This document shows, in pieces, positions 1-10,092 of a stretch of DNA of 52,725 nt. This DNA comes from Paenarthrobacter nitroguajacolicus JCM 14115 (GTDB lineage: Bacteria > Actinomycetota > Actinomycetes > Actinomycetales > Micrococcaceae). How positions within the stretch are numbered: the stretch's first letter is position 1; each line of letters opens with the position of its first letter. Position numbers and translations under genes: made by a program. Under the pieces are notes generated by a model. The model was not told where the DNA came from. It was given only the letters and a program-made list of their open reading frames with translations, and did no database searches. The stretch covers positions 1-52,725 of the forward strand of contig BBFS01000024.1 of NCBI GenBank assembly GCA_001313365.1, given 5' to 3'.

Positions 1-85
1 GATCGGAGCAGGCCGCCAGCCCCCCCAGTAACGCCGTAGCGGCCAGCGCCGCGGTGGCGCCGGTCTTGAGAGCAAAGCGTGCCAT
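1..85 (-). CDS. N-terminus of a secreted lipoprotein (partial)
   Basis: Only the first 28 codons are in the window; the gene runs off the left edge. The start ATG (83-85, minus strand) is preceded by a good ribosome binding site (AAGGAGAAATA). The peptide begins MARFALKTG, followed by an Ala/Leu-rich hydrophobic stretch ending in L-A-A-C, which fits a lipobox with a lipidated Cys. Such N-termini are typical of solute-binding proteins of ABC importers, but nothing of the mature domain is visible, so the function is unknown. Confidence 0.6.
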   Translation of the reverse strand, partial: MARFALKTGATAALAATALLGGLAACSD

Positions 86-100
86 TATTTCTCCTTGGAT

Positions 101-115
101 TTCCCGAATCGGGAA
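101..115. promoter_or_regulatory. 15-bp perfect palindrome, possible operator
   Basis: TTCCCGAATCGGGAA is a perfect inverted repeat (7-bp arms around one A). It lies 16 bp upstream of the lipoprotein start, in the 286-bp space between that gene and the divergent monooxygenase gene. Its position fits a repressor site in the leader of the lipoprotein gene. No other clear structure was seen in the rest of this gap (116-371). Confidence 0.4.
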
Positions 116-371
116 GTCTGATGCGTCCTTGTGGCTGCAACTATCCGGCAGCTCCTGGGAAGCGGTCAAAGCGATCTGAAACGCTGGGATACAGGGGTTC
201 ACGGCGGTTAATCGGGCGTCGAACGGGGTCACAAAACCGTCCCCCCCTGGAACTTGGGTAACCACAGCGCGACGCAACTCACAGAAATAAGCCGGGTGTC
301 GTCGTCGTTGTCGCTAGAGTGCCCGGCAATCAACCGTGCGGGCACAAAAAACGTACCGAAAGGCCTTTCCT

Positions 372-1362
372 GTGACTGTTCCTCTTTCCATCCTCGACCT
401 GGCAACCATCGGGAAGGGCCAGACGGTGGCGGAAAGCCTCGCGGGCAGCGTGGCCATGGCGCAGAAGGCCGAAGAGTTGGGTTATCGCCGGGTCTGGTAC
501 GCCGAGCACCACAACATGTCCGCGATTGCCTCCTCCGCTACCAGCGTGCTGATCGCCCACGTCGCCGCCCACACCAAAACCATCCGCCTGGGTGCCGGTG
601 GCGTCATGCTGCCCAACCACTCGCCGCTGACCATCGCTGAGCAGTTCGGCACGTTGGAGACGCTGCACCCCGGGCGGATCGACCTCGGTCTTGGCCGTGC
701 CCCCCCGGCAGTGACCAAAACACCATGCGTGCGCTGCGCCGCGACCACACGTCCTCGGACAGGTTCCCGCAGGATGTCCTGGAACTGCAGGCTACCTCAC
801 TGGTCCCACCCGCATCCAAGGTGTTGAAGCGACGCCAGGCAAGGGCACCAACGTGCCGCTGTACATCCTGGGGTCCTCGCTGTTCGGCGCCCAGTTGGCC
901 GCGCAGTTGGGCCTTCCGTACGCTTTCGCTTCGCACTTTGCTCCTGCCGCGCTTCAGGATGCCGTAGCTGTTTATCGCCGTGAATTCCAGCCCTCGGACC
1001 AGCTGTCCGAGCCTCACGTGATCGCCGGCGTGAACGTTACCGCCGCGGATTCCAACGCCGAGGCCCAGGCCATCCACCTCGCCGTGAAGCGCGCCCGTGT
1101 CTCACTGTTCTTTGGTGGCGGTCGCGAATTCACCGACGACGAAGCAGACATGGTGCTCGATTCCCCGCAGGGCCAGCACATCGCCCAGATGATGAAGTTC
1201 TCCGCCGTGGGCACCAAAGATGTGGTGCGCGATTACCTCGACGAGTTCGCGGCGTTCGCTGATGCCGATGAACTGATCGTGGCGCACCAAAGCATCGGCA
1301 CCGAAGAGCGCCTGCGGTCAGTGGAACTCGTGGCCGAGGTTGCGGGGCTGGTGAGCGCGTAG
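372..1362 (+). CDS. LLM-class flavin-dependent oxidoreductase
   Basis: Luciferase-like monooxygenase of about 330 residues, a TIM barrel expected to use reduced flavin; the substrate is unknown. The N-terminus [13 protein letters not shown] and the segment [15 protein letters not shown] followed by [14 protein letters not shown] are hallmarks of the single-component 'group 1' LLM proteins. GTG 372 is favoured as start because AAAGG lies about 8 nt upstream; an in-frame ATG at 336 is possible. The frame breaks at a seven-C run (704-710, one base too many) and near 790 (CAGG where CAGGG is needed for [21 protein letters not shown]). The two indels cancel, so the protein is probably intact in the organism. 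It converges with the amidase gene 9 bp downstream. Confidence 0.85.
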
Positions 1363-1371
1363 GTAGCTCCG

Positions 1372-2815
1372 CTACCCGGAGTGCCCCGCGAATTCGGGTG
1401 CCATGGGGGGGTGGCGATCAGCCACGGAAGTACGGATTCCACGGCTGCGCCGATGTGGAATACGGTCGCGTCATCGAACGGATGGCCCACGATCTGCACC
1501 CCTGTGGGAATACCGCAGTCTGCCATGCCGCTGGGAACGGCCAGGACCGGGCATCGATTGGCAATGTTGAACGGCGCGGTCATATGCGCTTGCCAGTAAT
1601 GGCTGAGGTGTTGCCATTGGCGTCGATTCCATTGAGATAGTCGGCGTCGGCTTCCAAAGCTGAGATAGCCGACGCCGGACACAGCAAGGCGCCGAACCCG
1701 GTCATGGCTTCTGCCAACTGCGCCTGCAGGAGGGTTTCGGCCCGCACCCCGTCTACATATCGGTTGTGCTCGGCTGCCACGCGGGCGTCAGCCATAAAGC
1801 GCCTGGTGTAGGCGGCAAGCTGCGGCTCGCTACCGGCCGTTTCGTCCTCCATGGCCGGACCCAGCAGATATCCGAAGTGCGTAAACATGGTTCTGCTGAT
1901 TTCCTCGACAGTCCAAGGGAGGACGATCTCCTCCACCACGGCCCCCGCCGCCGTCAGAGCTTCCGCCACTCGACGGGTGTTGGCCTCGACGTCGGGAGCT
2001 ACCGGGTAATTGCCCAAGCGTAGGCAAAGCGCGATCCGCAAACCGGCCACCGCTGCCGGATCCGGAGTTATGGACGAAGCGTCGGCCACTGTGGTGTGAT
2101 CACCGGGGTGCCGCCCGGACATGATGTTCGCCAGCAATGCCGTGTCTGCCACGGTACGTGCCATGGGCCCATCACCACGGTAGTGGTCCGCTGACAACGG
2201 GGGCTAACCCTGGAATCCTTCCGTAGGGCGCCTTGTAGCCAACGGTCCCAGTGAATGACGCCGGCAACCGGGTTGATCCAGCGATGTCGGACGCCGTAGC
2301 CAGGGGCGCGAACCCTGCAGCCAACGCCGCACCTGAACCTCCCGATGACCCACCGGGGGGGAGAACTGTTGGTTCCACGGGTTTCGGGTGACACCCCCCC
2401 AGAGCGGGCTGTGCGTGACAGTGGCGCAGCTCAATTCCGGCGTGGTGGTTCGGGCATGGATGATCCCGCCGGCCCGTCGAATCCTGTCAATCACAGGATG
2501 GTCGGACTCTGCAATGGTGTCCTTCCGCATCACGAGACCTTGGGAAAGCGTGCGGCCTTGGAGCCCGTGCTTTTCCTTTGCGGCCACCGGCAATCCCAGC
2601 AGGGGAGTAATGTCCCGGCCGCGGGCATACTGGGTGGCTGCCTTTCGTGCCGCCGGCAGGGCTTCCTCAAAGAGTGTCTCAGTCAGCGCATTGACGCCAC
2701 CGTTTACCTCCCCGATGCGGTCGATCACCGCTTGCAGTAGTTCCACCGGAGAGAGCTCACGGCGCCGGAACAGACCCAGGGCCGTACTGGCGTCGAGGTA
2801 GTGCAACGCGGTCAT
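1372..2815 (-). CDS. Amidase signature family enzyme
   Basis: Amidase of the Ser-cisSer-Lys family, about 480 residues, hydrolysing an amide to acid plus ammonia. The catalytic Lys lies in [14 protein letters not shown] (about residue 80). The Gly/Ser signature [14 protein letters not shown] is followed by a D-I-A-G-S-TR stretch carrying the catalytic Ser. The C-terminus [19 protein letters not shown] and [10 protein letters not shown] is typical of GatA-like amidases. The frame is broken near 2396, 2205, 1600 and 1406, mostly at G/C runs; correcting the last one gives a stop at 1372-1374. The start ATG overlaps the stop of the upstream amidohydrolase by 4 bp (ATGA), so the two are translationally coupled. 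The substrate is not predictable; context suggests ureido or amide nitrogen compounds. Confidence 0.85.
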
Positions 2816-4055
2816 GCCAGCTCTCCCTGCACCAGTTCCCGGGCAACACCCGTCAGCATCTGCACGCCCGTCACCATGTCCTCGTCGCTGGTGAATTCGC
2901 GCTCGCAGTGGGATACGCCGTCCACGCTCGGGATAAACAACATCACCGACGGAACGGCCGTGTTCATGGCCACGGAATCGTGCCCGGCCATGGTCTGGAT
3001 GCGGCGGGAAGACAGCCCAAGGTTGGCCGCGATCTTGGCTGATAGTTCCAGCCCGGCTTCCGGGAAACGTCGGATGGGGGGGCGGATGTCGAAGTCTTTG
3101 ACGTTGACTTTGATGTCATGTTCAGCGGCCAGTTTCCCGATGTCGGACAGCAACCTGGCGCGGGCTGCATTGACGATCTCCGGGTCGCCCGACCTCAAAT
3201 CCGCCACCAGGTGCACACGACGTGCGACGACGATGGGCGAGTTTGGCTCCAACGTCAGCTGGCCTACGGAAGAGACCAGTGCTTCCTCGTCGAAGTCTTT
3301 GGTGACCTCGTGGACCATCAGGATGATTTTCGATGCTGCCACCAGGGCATCGTGCCGGTCCACCATGGCTGTTGCGCCCGTGTGGGACTGTTCGCCCAGC
3401 ACTTCAATGTCCAGCTTCTGCGTGTACCAGCTGCTGTCCACCAAACCGATGCTGATTCCTTCCCGTTCCAGGATGCGGCCCTGCTCTATATGGATTTCCG
3501 CGTAGCCCGCGGCCTTCGGTCCCGCGTCCGTCCCCCAGGTAACCAATGCCTTCCAACGCCTCACGGACTGAGACGCCCCCGGAGATCTTTGACGGACAAC
3601 ATCTGTTCACGGTCAAACAGCCCCGTGAAAACGGAACTTCCCATGACGGATGGAGCAAACCTGCCGCCTTCCTCGTTGAACCAGTTGACGACGGCCAGGT
3701 TGAAGCGGGGGGGCGCAGTGCCGGCCGCCCTGACTTCGAGGTCAATGGCCCTGGCTGCGTGCAGGGCGGCAATCACACCGTAGGCGCCGTCGAACCGGCC
3801 ACCCAACGGCTGGCTGTCCAGATGGGAACCGATCAGGATGAAGGGCGCCCCCCCGGGCGTCCACTCAAGCAGCCCGAACATATTGCCGATGCCATCCACC
3901 TGAAGCTGCCATCCGGCGTCGTGAATCCACTGCCCAAACCAGGCGCGGGTCTTGGCATCATCCGGCGTTGCGGCTTGGCGGTCGACGCCGTTGTTGGCTG
4001 TGGCGCCGATGGTGGCCACATGGTGGAAGTCCTGAAGGAAAGCGGAGGAAGTCAT
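2812..4055 (-). CDS. M20-family N-carbamoyl amino acid / allantoate amidohydrolase
   Basis: Dinuclear zinc hydrolase of the hydantoinase/carbamoylase branch of M20, about 414 residues. Visible metal and active-site motifs in order: GSHLDSQPLGGRFDGAYGV (His and Asp ligands), NEEGGRF (Glu pair), YAEIHIEQGRILE (His ligand), and AGHDSVAMN near the C-terminus. Members remove the carbamoyl group from N-carbamoyl-L-amino acids, N-carbamoyl-beta-alanine or allantoate. ATG 4055 has AAGGA just upstream. Frame breaks near 3578 and 3530 fall between LSVKDLRG and GTDAGPKAAGYAEIH. It sits between a transporter and an amidase on the same strand, which supports import and hydrolysis of ureido compounds. Confidence 0.88.
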
Positions 4056-4063
4056 GGGGGTCC

Positions 4064-5472
4064 TTAGAGTGCTTGGAAGTGCAGTGGGTGCGGTGGGTCT
4101 CAGCCATGCGGCCGCGGGTCTCAGGCACCTTGGTGAAGAGGATCAGGAGAAGTACGACGACGGCAGCTGCCGCCATGTAGAGGCCTGGCGCATGCGGTAC
4201 CCCCGGTAGCGCCTACCAGTGCGGTGCCGATCAGTGGAGCGGTGCCGCCGAAGATCGCGTAGGCGCCGTTGTAACTGACAGCTGCCGAGGTGAAGCGTGT
4301 CTTGGTGGTGAAGATTTCGACGAAGAACGTGTAGCAGCCGCCACCGTAGATGCAGAGTGCCACCACGAAGATTGATTGGCCGAGCAGTGCAAGGGGGCAG
4401 GCTGCCGCTGGTCACGAGCATGAAGCTCGGGATGGACAGCAAAGCCAGGGCAGCGGAACCGGCGATCAACATTGGCTTGCGGCCGAAACGATCCCCGAGT
4501 CGCCCGCCGATCGGCAGGAGTACGGCATAGAGTGCCAGTGCCGCGGCGTTGACCATCAATGACTGCTCGCGGCTTAGTTTTCCTGTCGTCTGGACATAGG
4601 AGACGAAGTAGGCGGAGAGAAAGTAAAAGCCCATTGCTGTCAGGCCCATCACGAAGACGACCTGCAACATGCGGAGCTTGTTTTCGCGGAAGGCCTCGCG
4701 GATGGGGGCTGAATTCCTTGGTCTGCCCGTCCTGTGCCTTCTTGAAGACATCGCTTTCTTCGGTGCGGCTACGGATCCACACTCCGAACAAGGCAAGGGG
4801 GGGAAGGGCGAGCAGGAACGGCAAGCGCCAGCCCCCCCATTCCATGAACGCCGAATTGGGCATGGATTGGCTGAGGATCAGGATCATGGAGCCCGCCACC
4901 ACCGATGGCAGCGCCGTTGCTGCGATGGTGATGTTGAGCCAGAAACCACGTTTGCTGACGGGCGCATGTTCGAACACGAAGGACGGCGCACCAACGGATT
5001 CGCCACCCGCGGAGAATCCTTGGATCAGCGGCAGAGAACCAGGAGGGCCGGTGCCCAAGCTCCGATTTGGGCGTACGTGGGGGAGCAGCCCCCCCATGAG
5101 GGCCGTGGCTCCGCCGATCGCGATGAGGGTGATGGTGAGGACCCGGCGCCGACCGATCCGGTCACCCAGTGCGCCGAAGAACAGGCCGCCGAGGGGGGCG
5201 GACCACGAAAGCTACGCCGAACGTGGCGAACGTGGCCAGCATTGCTGTCAGCGGGTTGCTGCCCGGGAAGAAGAGTTGAGAGAACACCACGCCGTAAGGC
5301 CGTAGAGGGTGAAGTCGTAGAACTCGATGAACTGGCCAACGCTGCCGCCAGCCAGGACACGCTTCTGCATGACTGTGGACTTGTGGTGGGGCTGGACGTT
5401 GCCCGTGGTGGTGGGCGTCGACGGTGCCGGATCCTGGGCCGATTCTTGCTCGGCGAGCTTATTGAGGGTCAT
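4064..5472 (-). CDS. MHS-family (metabolite:H+ symporter) major facilitator
   Basis: Twelve-helix proton symporter in the cytoplasmic membrane. The N-terminus GGSVGQFIEFYDFTLYG is the signature of the metabolite:H+ symporter family (shikimate, proline/betaine, dicarboxylate carriers). Also visible are QGFSAGGESVGAPSFVFEHAP, GGRLGDRFGRKPMLIAGS in the central loop, and a last helix ending KVPETRGR. At least four frame breaks occur (about 5285, 5090, 4715, 4395 and 4195). The 3' end is uncertain: the last visible frame reads into the next gene, and the nearest natural stop, TAA 4064-4066, is in another frame. ATG 5472 overlaps the stop of a small upstream ORF; GTG 5481 is an alternative start. 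Confidence 0.85.
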
Positions 5473-5618
5473 GACTGCCACGCTAGGGTGTTCAGATTTC
5501 CTGCTGCCGATTCGGTGTTTCGGCTGTGGGAAATGATTTCGGCGAATATTGCTTCGTTGTTGCGGATGGGTCCGTGGGCCGAAACCACACGGACACTTTC
5601 TACGCTGTTCTGAACCAT
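5469..5618 (-). CDS. 49-aa small protein translationally coupled to the MHS transporter
   Basis: A short uninterrupted ORF beginning MVQNSVESVRVVSAHG with a strong ribosome binding site (AGAGGAGATTCG before ATG). Its TGA overlaps the transporter ATG as ATGA, the arrangement normally seen for coupled genes. I do not recognise the sequence; it has no signal peptide or membrane helix. It could be a leader peptide controlling the transporter, or a small cytoplasmic protein. The clean ribosome binding site and exact 4-bp overlap argue against chance. Confidence 0.45.
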   Translation of the reverse strand: MVQNSVESVRVVSAHGPIRNNEAIFAEIISHSRNTESAAGNLNTLAWQS

Positions 5619-5787
5619 CGAATCTCCTCTGATCAAGATGGCAAACGGAGGTCCAGCTGAGGTGACGTTTACTGCAACGGCGGGCACTTTGGGGTATTTA
5701 CCCGGTGGTGCAGAAGCTGGACTGGTTCAACCTTCGGTGACGCGGATCACATCTGTCCAATTGATTGTTTTTGATTCTGCGATCGAC

Positions 5788-5798
5788 TTATTCGATAA
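5788..5798. promoter_or_regulatory. Possible LysR operator upstream of the transporter operon
   Basis: TTATTCGATAA is a perfect palindrome with TTAT/ATAA arms, 170 bp upstream of the small coupled ORF and just downstream of the LysR gene. LysR proteins bind interrupted palindromes upstream of target promoters. The rest of 5619-5787 contains no clear gene. The A/T-richer stretch 5755-5800 would suit a promoter for the minus-strand operon. Confidence 0.3.
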
Positions 5799-5816
5799 CT
5801 CAGCTGTGGGGGGGAC

Positions 5817-6737
5817 CTAGTCCCGGACGGCGCCGTACAACTTCAGGCAGGTCTCTTCGAAGGCCAACACCCGTTGGGTGGCCTGGACTCCTTCCGGCCG
5901 GACCAACATCACCTCGATCGGCGGGAAAGCATCCGTCAATGCCAGAGGGACTACCTTTCCACCTGAGTAGGTGACGTCACTGTGCAGCCGCTGATTGAGG
6001 ATGGCATAGCCGTGGCCCTTGGCAACGAACGAGCGTACGGTCTCATAACCTGCGAATCGGTGCCGGACATTCTGGACTACTCCGGCCATGGCATAGAGCT
6101 GCTCGTAGTACTCCCGGCTATGCGGAAGGTCCAGCACTACGGAAGGCTCGCCATCGAGCTCCATCAGCGAGATTTCACGTTCCGGGCGGCCCGCCGCCGG
6201 GTGCCCCTCGTGGACCAGGATGTGTGGCGGAACCCGCTCCACCACTTTGTACGCGAAACCCTTGCCAAGGCCCAGGCCGTAGGTGAGGGCGACATCGCAA
6301 CGGCCATCCATCAGTGCGTCCTGCAACGTAGCCAGATCCGCCTCCAGAATGGAAACCTCGACGCCGGGATGCCGGCTTTCGAACGTCTGCAGGATGGCAG
6401 GAAGGCGGAAAGGCGCCAGCGGGGGCGAAGACGCCAACTTTCAGCTCGCCAACCAGCGTGGTGGACAGGCCTCGCGCGGACTCATACAGCGAATCTGCCT
6501 GCTCAAGGAAGGACTTGATGTCTTTGGCGAATTGCCGGCCGCTCTGTGTCAGTCGAAGGCCCCCCGGGACTTATGGCGAACGAACAGCTGCGTGGCCAGG
6601 CTCGTTTCCAACTGGGCCATCGCCGCGGATAGCGCAGACTGCGTCACCATCAGTCGCTGGGCCGCTGCCGTCATGTTCTCGAGTTCCGCCACGACGGCGA
6701 AGTACCGCAGCTGCGTGAGGGTGAAGGGTTTTGCCAT
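5817..6737 (-). CDS. LysR-family transcriptional regulator
   Basis: About 306 residues, the usual length. The N-terminal winged HTH is clear: TLTQLRYFAVVAELENMTAA then AQRLMVTQSALSAAMAQLE. The effector-binding domain follows (VGELKVGVFAPLAPFRLPAI, ending ACLKLYG-like). There is a frame break at a C run near 6560, between the HTH and the linker, and another near 6430. It lies upstream of, and in the same direction as, the coupled small ORF, transporter, amidohydrolase and amidase, which are its likely targets. Confidence 0.88.
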
Positions 6738-6766
6738 CCGTCCATGGTCGCACCTAAGGCGCCCGG

Positions 6767-8450
6767 TTACTGGCCCCGGATGAGGTGCGCCAGGAGCGCC
6801 ACATGCAGTGAGGTTCGCGATTCGGCGTCGTCCAGGTCCACGGCCAGCAGTTCCTCTAACTTGGCGAGCCGGGCATAAAGAGTAGGGCGGCTCAGGTAAC
6901 CGCTGCGCGCCATGGCTGCTTTGTTGCCACCGGACCCGAGGTAAAGCCCCAGCAGTTCCAGATACTCGCCCTTGCCCTCGGCGTCCGCTTGGAGGACGGC
7001 TGACAACTCCGACTCCACGAATTGCTGAACGCGTGGGTCCTTGCGCAGGAGGGCCAGGAGTCCGCGAAGGCGCACATCTGTAGCCCGATAGTAGGGCTTG
7101 CCCGCTTCCCGGAGCGTGGCGGCACTCTCCGCTACATGGCGGCTTCGTCGATGCCGGCTGCGGCTTCCAAAAGCGTTGCCTTCATGCGGCCCACTCCGAT
7201 GATCCATGCAGGGGGGGCACCGCGGAATTGGGTTGGGCGTTGGAGGTCGCATCAGCCCCTGGCCCTGCTGCAGCCCCGGCCAGGATTTGCAGGGTCGCCT
7301 CCTCTTGCTGGCGGGCGGGGAGGGCGAGGATCATCCCCCCCACCGAACCGGACTGGATGCTTGCCGCCAAAGCTGTGCCGGCGCTGGACTTCAACGCCTT
7401 GGCCAGCCGCTCGAGAAGTTCGCGTTCGTCCTGCTGCCCGGCGAAGGGGTCCGCGGGCAGGACGGGGGGAACCCCCCCAAGCTGCAGGGCGGTCCTGAAA
7501 ACCAGAGGAACGTAGTAGGACGAGCGTTTCAAACCCAAGGAACCCGCCCGTGCCAGTGCCTCCGCTTCGCTGAGTCCACGGGGCTGGCGGAGCGCGTTCA
7601 GGAGTCCGGCCTGTGCGTGATGGCTGAGCTCGCGTTGATCGCGATCCGCCAAACGGTTGATCGCCAGGGTCTGGGCGGCCCGCTCAAGAACCATGATCGC
7701 CATGTCTTCGTCGGCACCGAAAGCCGCGGACGGCATGGGCACTACCAGCCTGCCCCCAGACTTGTTGCCGAACTCCCACTGCTGCCTGCAGCCATCGCTC
7801 TGGTCCGGACGTCCGGTGTGTGCCGGGAAGGGCGTGGTCCTGGATCGTCGCTCCCAGTCGTCCAGAAGATCCGTGGTGGACACGTGGTGACCCGCGTAGG
7901 CAAGCACCAAGTGCGAAAGGTCCTCCAGCACCACTGAAGCCCCCCCAATCATGGTGGCTGCTTGCTCCACGACGCGTTGGGTGTCGGCACTTTCCAAGCT
8001 CAGCACGGTGAATGCTTCGTGGACGTCCCGGGCGCGCTCCACCCGCTCCAGCTGTTCAGCCACGATCATCCTGTGGACGATCTCCGTGACCTGGACGAAC
8101 CGCACCCGATGTTCCACAACAACCACCGGCAATGCTGCCGTACGGGCGGCTTTCTCCAAGGCCGTTCGGCTGCGTTGGCGCTGGCCGACCAGTTCCACGA
8201 TCAATCCTGCGGCTCCGGCCGCCTCCAGTGACCCGATGAACGACGCCGATTCTTCCGGGGGGGATTTTTCCAGCTCCAGTCCCGTGGTCAGAACCAGTTC
8301 CCCGCCGGACAGCAGGTTGCCGACGTCAAGGATTTCGCTGACATGCACCCAACGAACGGGCGCGTCCAATCCCGTTGTGCCGCCAAGGACCTTGGGAGCG
8401 GCGGCTCGCAGCACTGGAAGCCCGAGGATGTCGCGAACGGTAGGCAGCAT
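6767..8450 (-). CDS. PucR-family transcriptional regulator
   Basis: About 560 residues with the PucR layout: an N-terminal purine-catabolism-regulator-like domain (TVRDILGLPVLRAAAPKVLGG and WVHVSEILDVGNLLSGGELVLTTG), a middle domain, and a C-terminal HTH (AMARSGYLSRPTLYARLAKLEELL, the PucR C-terminal helix-turn-helix). Frame breaks cluster at 7130-7210 (including a G run at 7210), between the middle and C-terminal parts. The gene is divergent from mmsA across a 119-bp promoter region with repeated TTTACACA sites. Members regulate catabolism of purines, GABA, beta-alanine or related nitrogen compounds; mmsA and the aminotransferase are the likely targets. Confidence 0.88.
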
Positions 8451-8488
8451 TTACACAGTGTAAGGCTCGCTGAGTATTCCTTTACACA
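8450..8488. promoter_or_regulatory. Probable PucR operator in the pucR-mmsA divergent promoter
   Basis: TTACACAGTGTAA (8451-8463) is a perfect 13-bp palindrome directly abutting the regulator's start codon. The octamer TTTACACA occurs at 8450-8457 and again at 8481-8488, 31 bp apart, about three helical turns on the same face. The arrangement suggests autorepression and control of mmsA. Confidence 0.55.
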
Positions 8489-8569
8489 TGGGCTCTTCTG
8501 GGCGCACGTCGCGACGGACAGACTTATTCCAACCTTCGAAAACACCCCCCCCTGCACCAAGGAGAACTC

Positions 8570-10066
8570 TTGAACACCATCGAGCACTGGATCAACGGCA
8601 GCTACGTCCCCCGCCGGCGACCGCACAGCTCCCGTCACAAACCCAGCCACGGGGAAGGTGACCGGGCAGGTTGCTTTGGCCAGCGTCGAGGACGGTCATG
8701 CCGCCGTCGCCTCCGCGAAAGCTGCTTTCCCGGCATGGCGCGATACCTCCTTGGCTCGCCGCACCCAGATCCTTTTCGCTTTCCGTGAGCTCCTCAACTC
8801 CCGAAAGGACGAGCTCGCCGCGATTATCACCTCCGAGCACGGCAAGGTCCTGGATGATGCCCTGGGCGAGGTAACCCGTGGTCAGGAAGTGGTGGAGTTC
8901 GCTTGCGGTATTCCGCACCTGCTCAAGGGCAGCTACACGGAGAACGCCTCCACCAAGGTGGACATCCACTCCATCCGGCAGGCACTGGGCCCTGTGGCAA
9001 TCATCAGCCCGTTCAACTTCCCCCCCGCGATGGTGCCCATGTGGTTCTTCCCGATCGCGATCGCCGCCGGCAACACCGTCATCATCAAGCCCAGTGAAAA
9101 GGATCCTACGGCTGTCAATTGGGTCGCCGAACTCTGGAAGGAAGCCGGCCTTCCCGACGGCGTGTTCAACGTCCTTCACGGTGACAAGGTGGCGGTTGAT
9201 ACCCTGCTGACGCACCCGGATGTCAAAGCCGTTTCCTTCGTGGGCTCCACCCCCGATCGCCAAGTACGTCTACGAGACCGCTACTGCCCACGGCAAGCGG
9301 GTCCAGGCGCTTGGCGGCGCTAAGAACCACATGATTGTCCTTCCCGACGCCGATCTTGACCTCGCCGCCGACGCCGCCATCAACGCCGGCTTCGGTTCCG
9401 CCGGGGGAACGCTGCATGGCTGTCTCGGCGCTCCTGGCCGTGGGCGACATCGCCGATGCGCTGGTGGACAAAATCGCTGATCGTGCCCGCAGCCTGCGAA
9501 CCGGCGACGGACTGCGCGGTTGCGACATGGGCCCCCCCTGGTGACATCCCAGCACAGGGACAAGGTTTCGGGATACGTCGACGCCGGTGAAGCGGCAGGT
9601 GCCACGCTCGTCGTCGACGGTCGTGGCGTAGTTCCCGACGCCGAAGGCGACGGCTTCTTCGTGGGCCCCACCCTGTTCGACCACGTCACCACCGATATGT
9701 CCATCTACCAGGACGAAATTTTCGGACCCGTGCTGTCGGTGGTCCGGGTGGACAGCTACGACGACGCCCTGGCCACCATCAATGCCAACCCGTACGGCAA
9801 CGGCACCGCGATTTTCACGAACGACGGCGGTGCAGCCCGCCGCTTCGAGAACGAAGTTGAGGTGGGAATGGTGGGCATCAACGTCCCCGTCCCGGTGCCC
9901 ATGGCCTACTACTCATTTGGCGGGTGGAAGAACTCCCTGTTCGGAGATACCCATGCCCACGGTTCTGAAGGTGTCGGATTCTTCACCCGAGGCAAGGCCG
10001 TCACCACCCGCTGGCTGGATCCCAGCCACGGCGGAATCAACCTCGGCTTCCCCCCAGAACTCCTAA
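8570..10066 (+). CDS. mmsA: CoA-acylating methylmalonate-semialdehyde dehydrogenase
   Basis: Aldehyde dehydrogenase superfamily, about 498 residues; oxidises (methyl)malonate semialdehyde with CoA and NAD to acetyl- or propionyl-CoA plus CO2. Diagnostic segments: [20 protein letters not shown] (MmsA type), [12 protein letters not shown], the catalytic Cys in [37 protein letters not shown], and a C-terminus [22 protein letters not shown]. Frame breaks lie at about 8612, 9251, 9402, 9531 and 10051, nearly all in C or G runs with one or two extra bases. Correcting the last gives the natural end GFPQNS with TAA at 10064-10066. The aminotransferase starts 26 bp later, so the two form an operon. 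Confidence 0.92.
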
Positions 10067-10092
10067 GCGCCGACGACGTCAGGACAGCCACC

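Noticed and set aside
2345..3783. Long plus-strand reading frames over the amidase and amidohydrolase
   Set aside because: Low-complexity Arg/Ser/Pro translations without motifs; they are mirrors of well-supported minus-strand enzymes.
3958..4176. Transporter reading through into the amidohydrolase gene
   Set aside because: The KVPETRGR end of MHS carriers lies at 4110-4140; the continuation has no family sense and overlaps a gene with a good start and ribosome binding site.
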